Shown here: positions 37,401 through 46,148 of the stretch, piece by piece
Layout: each line of letters begins with the position of its first letter
How positions within the stretch are numbered: position 1 is the stretch's first letter
Origin: Bacteroidota bacterium
GTDB taxonomy: Bacteria > Bacteroidota > Ignavibacteria > Kryptoniales > JAKASW01
Direction of reading: 5' to 3'
DNA: 64,000 nucleotides
NCBI GenBank assembly: GCA_021812985.1
Contig: JAKAMG010000007.1
Coordinates: forward strand, 1-64,000
Notes under the pieces: generated by a model
Told to the model about the DNA's origin: nothing
Seen by the model: the letters and a program-made list of their open reading frames with translations, nothing else
Database searches by the model: none
Program-made: the position numbers and the translations under genes

Positions 37401-39414
37401 GGCAGACGTTCTGTGGGTGGTAACGCAGGACGACAAACAAGCTATCCTGAATGAACTCAACACGGTCAAAGTGGAAATTCGCCCGGTCATTCATGAGCTG
37501 CCGAAGGTGAACCATTCATTCGATGAGCGAAACGGTATTCTCTTCGTCGGAAATTTCAGCCACCGACCCAACCTGGACGCCATTCAGTTCTTCGTGCGCG
37601 AAGTGATGCCGATCGTTCGGAAGACTATTCCGGACATACGCCTTCACGTGGTGGGAAACGATCCAAGGAATTCAGTCGCGCCGCTCGCTTCGGAAAATGT
37701 TATCGTCGAGGGATACGTGGAAGATTTATCGGAGTGTTACAATAATAGCAGGGTATCGGTAGCTCCCCTGAGATACGGCGCAGGTCTGAAAGGGAAGGTG
37801 GTCGAATCGCTTTCGTATGGCGTTCCGGTCGTGACTACCTCAGTCGGTGTTGAAGGAACTGGGCTGCGTGACGGATCAGAAGTCCTTATTGCGGACAACC
37901 CGGCCGATATCGCCGAGAAGATAATTCTTGCTTGCACTGATAAAGAATTGTGGACCAAATTGTCCGTCCAGGGGAGGATGGTCATGGAAAAAAAGTGGTC
38001 CTTCGAGGCGGGGAGAGAGAACCTGGAAGTCCTTCTGTCCCAGGACCGGCTTACACCGAGAAGTTGGGCCAACAAGCTTATCTCGATAGTCATCCTGACG
38101 TATAACCAGCTGGAATATACGAAGCTCACGATAGACAGCATCCGGAGAAACACGAAGCTACCCTACGAATTGATTGTAGTTGATAACGCTTCCTCTGACG
38201 GCACAGTTGAATACTTGAAGTCACAAAAAGACATTCATGCGATTTTCAACGAGGAGAATCTCGGCTTTCCCGCGGGATGCAATGAGGGTATAGAAGCCTC
38301 AACCGGCGATTACATATTACTTCTAAACAACGATGTGATCGTACCGAAAGAATGGCTGGAGGGTCTGGTTGAGTGTGCGCAGAGTTCTCCGAGAATCGGC
38401 ATCGTTGGGCCGATGAGTAATCGCATAAGCGGGTATCAGCTCGAACAGAAAGTCGGGTACAGGAAAGTCAGTCAGGTACAAGACTTTGCAGCGAAGTACA
38501 GGCGTAAAAACCGCAAACGCTGGATCGAAGTACCGCGGGTGGCCGGTTTCTGCATGTTGATCAAGCGCGATCTCATCGACAGGATCGGCGGCCTCGATAC
38601 CGCGTTCGGGATGGGGAACTGCGAAGACGATGACTTCTGTGTAAGAGCAAGGCTCGCGGGATACGGGACGGTCGTCGCCGGCGACGTCTTCATTCATCAC
38701 TTCGGTAGCGTAAGCTTCGGCAAGGATGGACTGGAGAAATACAAGGAATTCATCAGGGTGAACGAGCTTGTCTTCAAAGAAAAATGGGGAGTAACCCCGC
38801 TCGAGTGGTGGCGGGAAGGGAAACAAATAACGAAAAGCTCAGGCCTGTTTGTTCCTCTAAAACCTGTCGAAACCGAAAAGACCCTTGTTGCGCCCCAGCC
38901 TCCTACAAATGTTGATGTCGCCGAGTCAGTTCAACAGAACGCCACCGGTAAGACGATACTCGAAGACGGCGAGACAGATTCTCGATCGGACAGCGATGAG
39001 AACATCTCCGGCGACCTGACATCCGCGTACCATCATGCGCGCCAGCTCGCGATGGACGGCGACTTAGAGGAAGCAATTCAGTCTTTCGAAACATTACTTG
39101 AAGACAATCCAGCCCATTCCGGAGCACTGAACGATTTGGGGGCGCTATACTTCCAGAAAGGTCTAAAGGATAAAGCCTTGCGACTCTTTAAGGAATCGGT
39201 GGAATCATCTCCGCTAAATTTTGATGCATTGCGGAACCTGGCGGATCTTTACGTGGATTCAGGTAGGATCGACGAGGCGCTAATTGTCCTCAAGGATATC
39301 TTGACTAAGAAGCCCAATGATCAGGAGTCATTACAGAAGATCGGCGCGCTTTGCAACGCCTTAGGAAGGACCGAGGACGCAGCATTCTTCTTGGCTCGGA
39401 TCAATGAAGCTTAG
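34468..39414 (+). CDS. Giant TPR / GT2 / GT4 / GT4 / GT2 / TPR multidomain glycosyltransferase (1648 aa)
   Basis: GT2: [21 protein letters not shown]...[16 protein letters not shown]; two GT4 modules with [28 protein letters not shown] and [28 protein letters not shown]; second GT2: [21 protein letters not shown]...[17 protein letters not shown]; TPRs at both ends. Confidence 0.9.
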   Translation: [1648 protein letters not shown]

Positions 39415-39523
39415 GTGGGCTCGCGGGGCAGAGGCACGGAAAAGGATGAGCCGGGGCCATCGGTTGGTAGCCGGAGAGTTTTCCGGACGCTGCTAACATG
39501 TGCCGCCTTGGTGGACGGGCGAT

Positions 39524-40663
39524 TTGAGTAAGATTATTATCGACGGGCCTCTGGCCACTCTCAGCTCTGCTGCGATTATAAATCGTGCGCTGTTTCAGGG
39601 CCTTTCGAAGTTCGGGCATGATGTCTTCGCGAGTCCCGCTCACGGGAACAGCGTCATCCGCGGCGATGACGGCGATGGGGAATTGAAAATTGCGGCTCAA
39701 AAGGTTCGAGATGACATTGAGCCTGATATTACGATCAGAAACGTCTGGCCACCGCGTTTTGTCCGACCGCGTACTGGCAAATTGATTATGATTCAGCCTT
39801 GGGAATTCGGAAGTATTCCCCTGTCATGGATTACCGATTTCAACATGGGAGCCGATCAGGTATGGGTACCAAGCAATTTCGTGAGAGATGTATTCATCCG
39901 TGACGGACTCCCTACGGACAAAGTGCAGAGGGTTCCGAATGGTTTTGATCCGGAAGTTTTCAGGCCCGACGGCGCTCGATATCCCTTGAAGACGAAGAAG
40001 AGTTTCAAGTTCCTTTTTGTTGGAGGCGCCATCCCAAGGAAGGGGATAGATATTCTGCTGACTGCATACTCGTCTGTTTTTGGGTCCGTAGATGATGTCT
40101 GTCTTGTTATCAAGGACTTCGGTGCGGATTCCTTTTATAAGGAAATGACGTTCAGAAATAAGATCCTGGCATTCGCCGAAAGGCCTGGGGTGGCGGAAAT
40201 TGAATACATCGACTCCACCTTGACACAATTGGATCTTGCCGCCTTATATCGTTCCTGCGACGTCCTGGTACACCCTTATCGTGGCGAGGGCTTCGGGCTC
40301 CCGATTCTTGAATCTATGGCCAGCGGTACGCCGCCGATGGTGACAAGCGGAGGACCGGCGCCCGAATTTTGCAGAAGCGAATACAGTGTCCTCCTAAAGT
40401 GCGACGAGAAATTGCTAGACGACAAGCAAGTCTTCGGAATGCAGACTGTAAGCTATCCTTCGATATTCAAAGTGAGTTTGGATGATCTAGCGGAGAAAAT
40501 TCTCTGGGCAAGTAAAAACCGAAATGTACTAAGAGAGCTTGGAAGAAACGGCGCATCGTATGCCAGAGAGCGTTGGACGTGGAATGCGGCGGTGAGAGAG
40601 GCTGATAGAAGATTAAATGAATTGGCGGAGAACCGACAACCGGCCTCACCATTGAGCTTATGA
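39524..40663 (+). CDS. GT4 family glycosyltransferase
   Basis: KKSFKFLFVGGAIPRKGIDILLTAY, YRSCDVLVHPYRGEGFGLPILESMASGTPPMVTSGGPAPEF. Start ambiguous: TTG 39524, or ATG 39500 per the ORF track. Confidence 0.88.
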   Translation: MSKIIIDGPLATLSSAAIINRALFQGLSKFGHDVFASPAHGNSVIRGDDGDGELKIAAQKVRDDIEPDITIRNVWPPRFVRPRTGKLIMIQPWEFGSIPLSWITDFNMGADQVWVPSNFVRDVFIRDGLPTDKVQRVPNGFDPEVFRPDGARYPLKTKKSFKFLFVGGAIPRKGIDILLTAYSSVFGSVDDVCLVIKDFGADSFYKEMTFRNKILAFAERPGVAEIEYIDSTLTQLDLAALYRSCDVLVHPYRGEGFGLPILESMASGTPPMVTSGGPAPEFCRSEYSVLLKCDEKLLDDKQVFGMQTVSYPSIFKVSLDDLAEKILWASKNRNVLRELGRNGASYARERWTWNAAVREADRRLNELAENRQPASPLSL

Positions 40664-41643
40664 CCGGCACTCTGGATGAATTTATCAGGAAAACGGACGG
40701 TAGGTACTACTTTCTAAACGACGAGCTGCTGAAGGTAGCATTGTCCATTTTGCAGGTCGACTCTGAGCCCCGCAGAGTCGAGCTAATCAGGAGATTTATG
40801 TCTCCCTTTGCGGGTATCGGGGATTTTCGTGTACACTTCGACGGGGCGGGCGACGCACTCCTTTTATTGTCGACCTTCTATGATAAATCCCCTCATTCTT
40901 CAATTGTCAGTGTGACGAAGTCTCCGGATTCTGCGAAGAGTCTATTCGAAGCTTTCCCGGGACTGGAAAGGATTTATATCCTTCCATATCCGCAGAATTA
41001 TATCATCCATGTTTTATTGAGAAGGCTGTTTAAAGGGATGGCGAATTGTCGCGGAATGGGCGTGACGCCCGTTGATCCTGATTATTTTAGGGAATGGGAA
41101 AACGGTCTTGACATTTCTGCAAAATACGGCGTGATCCGTCACCCACGATGGGTCGATATGTTCATGGGCCAGGACTCTGAATCCGCCAATCAGGTGGTCA
41201 TCCAACCAGTAGGCGGGATCTCCCCCCTTGACAGCTCTTCGAGGAAGATGATCCGCAATGACGAGCTGAAGGAAATTATTGGGCTTCTGAATGGACACGG
41301 GATTAGACCTGCGATAATCGGAGTGCCTGAAGAAAGACCTCTGTACTCCATCGAAAGCCTCGAATATGCTGACCACAGGGGTATGGTATTCGCCAAGCAA
41401 ATGATACTAATAAGGAATGCTAGGCTCTTCATAGGAGCCGACTCGTGGGGAAAGACTTTTGCGGCGTTATGCGAGATTCCATCGATTGTGTTCCATTCCT
41501 TGAGGGGGGAGCAAAGAAATGGTCTGCCGGAAGTTGGGGACAACGTTTTCCTCAAACCGTGGCCATCCATCAGCGTTGTCAATGAGGTGGATGAATTGAG
41601 GCGTCAGCTGATTATCCGCAGGATTCTTCAACCTGTTCTGTAG
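40660..41643 (+). CDS. GT9-like (heptosyltransferase-fold) glycosyltransferase, divergent
   Basis: QVVIQPVGGISPLDSS, RNARLFIGADSWGKTFAALCEIPSIVFHSLRG resembling the GT9 C-terminal half; overlaps the upstream GT4 by ATGA. Confidence 0.6.
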   Translation: MTGTLDEFIRKTDGRYYFLNDELLKVALSILQVDSEPRRVELIRRFMSPFAGIGDFRVHFDGAGDALLLLSTFYDKSPHSSIVSVTKSPDSAKSLFEAFPGLERIYILPYPQNYIIHVLLRRLFKGMANCRGMGVTPVDPDYFREWENGLDISAKYGVIRHPRWVDMFMGQDSESANQVVIQPVGGISPLDSSSRKMIRNDELKEIIGLLNGHGIRPAIIGVPEERPLYSIESLEYADHRGMVFAKQMILIRNARLFIGADSWGKTFAALCEIPSIVFHSLRGEQRNGLPEVGDNVFLKPWPSISVVNEVDELRRQLIIRRILQPVL

Positions 41644-41781
41644 CCCATTCTCTCTCTATTTGAAACAGGGGTATCCAAGTTGTTCTTTTGTGAATCATCA
41701 CTTCCCCCAGCTATTCCAGCCGGTCCTCATCATTGTCTCTCTCTCTACAATCGCTTAAATTATATCCAAAAAGAGAGAAAA

Positions 41782-42901
41782 ATGTTCGAACCCCAGAAAC
41801 AGAAGGCCTCCGAGTTGAAAACCAGGATTGACAACCTACGGAGGTTTCTTTGACGTCGATGGCAAACGCGACGAGATAGAAAAACTTCACAAGGATACGC
41901 TGGAGCAGAGTTTCTGGGATGACAACCGCGCTGCTCAGCAGGTCATGGGTCACCTCACGGATCTCAAAACCTGGGTCGACGAATGGGATGAGGCGAGCAA
42001 GAACGTCACCGATGCCGCCGCGTTTCTTGAACTCGCCGAGGAAGACGGGGACGAATCCCATATTACCGATATCGAGTCCGAGTTGGCTCGCGCTGATAAG
42101 CTCGTCTCGGATCTCGAGTTCAAGAAGATGCTGGGAAATGAGGACGACGACAAAAACGCCATTTTAACTATTCATTCCGGAGCAGGCGGTACAGAGGCCC
42201 AGGACTGGGCTCAGATGCTCATGAGGATGTATGTCAGGTGGGGTGAGCGGAGCGGCTTTAAGATGGACATCGCCGATATACTCGACGGTGAAGGAGCCGG
42301 CATAAAGAGCGTCACGATAGAGGTGATCGGGAAGTATGCGTTCGGATACCTTAAGGCCGAAAACGGCGTTCACAGGCTCGTAAGGATATCACCGTTCGAT
42401 TCGAATGCGCGGAGACATACCAGCTTTGCCTCTGTATTCGTCTATCCCGAAGTCGAGGCGGACGTCGAAATTGAAATCGACCCCAAGGATATAATATTTG
42501 AAACGTACAGGTCAGGCGGTCACGGTGGCCAGAACGTAAACAAGGTCGAGACTGCAGTTCGGCTCATCCATCAGCCAACCGGAATCGTGGTGGCGTGTCA
42601 GCAGGAAAGGTCGCAGTTTCAGAACCGGGAACGCGCCATGAAGATGCTCCGGTCCAGGCTTTACCAGGTCCGCAAGGAGGAGGAAGAAGCCAGGAAGAAT
42701 GCCATCGAGGGGACCAAGAAGAAAATTGAGTGGGGGAGTCAGATAAGGTCGTATGTATTCCATCCGTACAACCTTGTTAAGGACCACAGGACGGGAGTGG
42801 AGACAAGCGACGTGCATTCGGTCATGGATGGCGACATAGACGAGTTCATTCGGGGCTTCCTCATGGAGTTCGGCCTGGCTAACGGAGAAGGGGCAAAATA
42901 A
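41782..42901 (+). CDS. prfB: Peptide chain release factor 2 with programmed +1 frameshift
   Basis: Frame 1: ATG TTC GAA CCC ... CGG AGG TTT CTT TGA ([23 protein letters not shown]); +1 shift at CTT-TGA-C gives ...[19 protein letters not shown]. Main body has [12 protein letters not shown] and [19 protein letters not shown] (GGQ). Confidence 0.94.
41839..41854 (+). promoter_or_regulatory. prfB programmed +1 ribosomal frameshift site
   Basis: CGGAGGTTTCTTTGAC: internal SD-like GGAGG immediately upstream of slippery CTT TGA C, as in E. coli prfB. Confidence 0.92.
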
Positions 42902-42904
42902 ATA

Positions 42905-44143
42905 GTGGGCTACACTTCGTTTGTCGCGAGGCGGCTCGCGCAGTCCCGCTCGCACAACCGTTTTGTCTCATACCTCGCGGTCTTTGCCACGATCGGCCTC
43001 GCCATCGGCACCATGGCACTCCTGATTACGGTATCTATCCTCAACGGATTCGAAAAGAAGATTTCAGAAAACGTCTCCAATTTCACGGCCAATATAGAAA
43101 TTCAGGGGTTCGAGCGGGTACCACTCCCCGATTACATGACCACCCTCCGCACCATAACGCAACAACGGAATGTTAAATCAGTTTCACCGTTTGTCTCCCA
43201 TGAGGCAATGATGAGGGTCCATCGGAGTTCAGGCATCGAGGCTCCCTCAACCGACGGAATTCTCCTCAAGGGCGTATTGCCCGAGTATGATAACAGCAGT
43301 CTCCGGAACGAGATCAAGGAGGGTAAGTACGACCTCTCTTCGACCGGAGGCATGTCTCCTCTTCTGATAGGTTCAAAGCTCGCGAGGAGACTTCAGATCA
43401 AAGTCGGTGACACCGTTTTCGTTTTCGGAGTGGATGGGATTCCTTCTCCGATCAATCCGCCCAAGGTACTCTCATTTGTGGTGAAAGGGATTTACGAAAC
43501 GGGGATGTCCGACTATGACGACATCTACGGCTACACGAATCTGACTTCTGCCTCATACCTTTTCAACATGCCCGCGAACAGCGTTTCAGGATTTGACGTG
43601 ATGGTACGGGACCTCAGGACCGTCGGCGAGACTTCGCAGCAGCTTGAGACCACTCTCGGTTATCCATATTACCCGCGGACGATGTACCAGATGTACCGCA
43701 ATCTCTTCGCTTGGATCGAGCTCCAGAAGAAGCCTATACCCATTGTGATTGCGCTCATCATCATCGTGGCAGCATTCAATATTGTCGGGACGCTTCTCAT
43801 GATCGTCCTGGAAAAGATGAACGCGGTGGGTGTTCTTAAGACTCTCGGTGCAACACGTGGGGCGATCACGAGGATATTCCTGACTCAGGGAGCGTTTATA
43901 GGTGCTGCGGGCACTCTGCTTGGGAGCGGACTGGCGTACATCATCCTTGAACTGCAGAGCAGGTACGGCCTGATCCATATTCCCGGCGACGTCTACTTCA
44001 TGAACACTGTACCCGTCGCAATGAAGGCAGGCGATTTCATTTTAATTGGGGGAATAGCCTTTGTACTATCGCTCCTCGCCTCCTATATACCTGCGCGCAC
44101 GGCATCGGGGTTCGACCCGCTTGAATCGGTGCGGTTCTACTGA
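42905..44143 (+). CDS. LolC/LolE family ABC transporter permease
   Basis: FVARRLAQSRSHNRFVSYLAVFATIGLAIGTMALLITVSILNGFEKKI; FtsX-like C-terminus; adjacent to a paralogue and a LolD-like ATPase. Confidence 0.9.
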   Translation: MGYTSFVARRLAQSRSHNRFVSYLAVFATIGLAIGTMALLITVSILNGFEKKISENVSNFTANIEIQGFERVPLPDYMTTLRTITQQRNVKSVSPFVSHEAMMRVHRSSGIEAPSTDGILLKGVLPEYDNSSLRNEIKEGKYDLSSTGGMSPLLIGSKLARRLQIKVGDTVFVFGVDGIPSPINPPKVLSFVVKGIYETGMSDYDDIYGYTNLTSASYLFNMPANSVSGFDVMVRDLRTVGETSQQLETTLGYPYYPRTMYQMYRNLFAWIELQKKPIPIVIALIIIVAAFNIVGTLLMIVLEKMNAVGVLKTLGATRGAITRIFLTQGAFIGAAGTLLGSGLAYIILELQSRYGLIHIPGDVYFMNTVPVAMKAGDFILIGGIAFVLSLLASYIPARTASGFDPLESVRFY

Positions 44144-45381
44144 TGTCGTACTCGAGTTTCATAGCACTTAGATATCTCAAGTCGAAGCGAAAGACTGCTT
44201 CGGTTTCGATCATCTCGCTCATATCTCTCCTTGGCGTCATAGTCGGCACTGCGGCACTAATAATTGTGATATCCGTGTTCAACGGCTTCCAGGGAATTGT
44301 CACTGACATACTCATCAATTTTGACCCGCACATCAGGGTAACCGCTGAATCGGGTGAGTATCTTTCCCATCCGGAAAAGGTAATGGCCGAGGTATCGAGC
44401 CTTCGTGAAGTGCGCACGGCGACGATGTTCCTCAGCGGCAAGGCGATGATTGTCTCGGGAGGGGTCAATAGGGCCGTGAATGTGGTGGGCATAGTCCCCG
44501 AAGGGAACGAGAGGATTTCGAGTTTGTCTCAGTCTGTCGGACTCGGCAAGTTCCTCGACCCCGGCCGGAACGACCAGATAATCATAGGCTTGTCTCTGGC
44601 GGACGCGCTTGGCGCCGTTGTCGGAGACTCAATCGCCATCATCAGCCCCGCCGGCATCGAGCGCAGTCTGACACAGTTCTACCAGCCGAAAGTCCAGAAG
44701 TTCGCGGTCACTGGCATCTATCAGTCTCAGAACAAGGACTACGATGCATATTATGCGTATGTCAATCTCCCCGCGGCGCAGTATCTGTTCTCCCCTCCGG
44801 ATGTGCCGGTGTCGCCGTCCATGGTAAATGGGGTCGATGCTAAGCTCTACGACATCGGCAAGGCCAACGAAGTCAAGGCAAAGCTTGAAAAGATGCTTCC
44901 GGGAGACCGCGTTGAAACCTGGTACGATCTACATAAGGACCTCTACGAAATGATGACCATAGAACGGGTAGTGGCGTACATCGTCCTTTCACTCATAATC
45001 CTGATAGCGGCGTTCAACATACTGGGCTCACTAACGATGACGGTCATCGAGAAGAGGAGGGAGATCGGCGTCATGAAGGCGATGGGGGCGACGGAATCAG
45101 GTATCATGAAGATTTACATGTTGGAAGGGGCGGTAATCGGCCTCTTCGGAAGCCTGATAGGATTAGCGGTGGGATTCGGCGTCGGCGAAGCTCAGATCAA
45201 GTACCAACTCTTTAAGCTCGACACGAACGTGTACATTATCCCGGCGCTTCCCGTGTCCATGCATGTTTCTGATTTCATCATCGTCGGTATAATAGCGGTT
45301 GTCATATGTTCGCTTGCCGCTCTTTATCCGGCGAAGCGCGCGTCGCGAATCGACCCTGCCGACGCAGTAAGATGGGAGTGA
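44143..45381 (+). CDS. LolC/LolE family ABC transporter permease
   Basis: FIALRYLKSKRKTASVSIISLISLLGVIVGTAALIIVISVFNGFQGIV; VIEKRREIGVMKAMGATESGIMKIYMLEG. Confidence 0.9.
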   Translation: MSYSSFIALRYLKSKRKTASVSIISLISLLGVIVGTAALIIVISVFNGFQGIVTDILINFDPHIRVTAESGEYLSHPEKVMAEVSSLREVRTATMFLSGKAMIVSGGVNRAVNVVGIVPEGNERISSLSQSVGLGKFLDPGRNDQIIIGLSLADALGAVVGDSIAIISPAGIERSLTQFYQPKVQKFAVTGIYQSQNKDYDAYYAYVNLPAAQYLFSPPDVPVSPSMVNGVDAKLYDIGKANEVKAKLEKMLPGDRVETWYDLHKDLYEMMTIERVVAYIVLSLIILIAAFNILGSLTMTVIEKRREIGVMKAMGATESGIMKIYMLEGAVIGLFGSLIGLAVGFGVGEAQIKYQLFKLDTNVYIIPALPVSMHVSDFIIVGIIAVVICSLAALYPAKRASRIDPADAVRWE

Positions 45382-45387
45382 TTTGAA

Positions 45388-46065
45388 TTGTCCGGAAATC
45401 TGATTGAAGTCTCGGCTCTCGAGAAACACTACGCTATCGGTAGCTCACGCCTTGAGGTACTGAAAGGAATTGAGTTTGCTGTCGGTTCGGGCGAGATCGT
45501 CGCCGTAATTGGGGCCTCTGGGGCGGGGAAGAGCACGCTCCTCCACATCGTCGGCACCCTTGACAGGCCTTCAGCGGGAACTGTGCGGTTTGACGGAGAG
45601 GATGTCTTCTGCCTTAACGATGAAAAGATCGCGCGCTTCCGGAGTCTCCGTATCGGATTCGTCTTTCAATTCCATCACCTTCTCCCCGAATTCACTGCGC
45701 TTGAGAACGTGGCGATGCCCGCACTCATTGCGGGGAAGAGGATGTCCGATGTGAGAAAGAGGGCAATGGCATTGCTTGCCGAGGTCGGTCTTGACGGGAG
45801 GTCCGAACATCGTCCCTCCGAGCTCAGCGGTGGGGAGCAGCAGCGAGTGGCGGTCGCAAGGGCGCTAGTAAACGAGCCGAGGGTTGTTCTCGCGGATGAG
45901 CCGTCCGGGAATCTCGATTCCGTGAACGCAGAATCGCTCCACAGACTGATGCTTGAGCTTTGCGTGGAGAGAAAGACGACTTTCCTCATAGCCACGCACA
46001 ATGATCACCTGACAAGCCTCGCGCACCGGGTACTCAAGATACAGGACGGAGTTCTGGTCTCTTGA
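45388..46065 (+). CDS. lolD: LolD-like lipoprotein-release ABC ATP-binding protein
   Basis: GASGAGKSTLLHIVGTLDRPSAG, LSGGEQQRVAVARALVNEPRVVLADEPSGNLDS; TTG start. Confidence 0.9.
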   Translation: MSGNLIEVSALEKHYAIGSSRLEVLKGIEFAVGSGEIVAVIGASGAGKSTLLHIVGTLDRPSAGTVRFDGEDVFCLNDEKIARFRSLRIGFVFQFHHLLPEFTALENVAMPALIAGKRMSDVRKRAMALLAEVGLDGRSEHRPSELSGGEQQRVAVARALVNEPRVVLADEPSGNLDSVNAESLHRLMLELCVERKTTFLIATHNDHLTSLAHRVLKIQDGVLVS

Positions 46066-46148
46066 TCGGGCGGGCATTTGCCCCTGAACTGAATTTTACC
46101 GGGGTTTGTAAATTGAAATTCGTTTCTGGCAATGTTACTTTATCACGA

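Noticed and set aside
25427-39414. Repeated segments considered as a CRISPR or DNA repeat array
   Set aside because: Repeats are protein-level TPRs with diverged nucleotides and about 34-residue periodicity, not identical DNA repeats with spacers.
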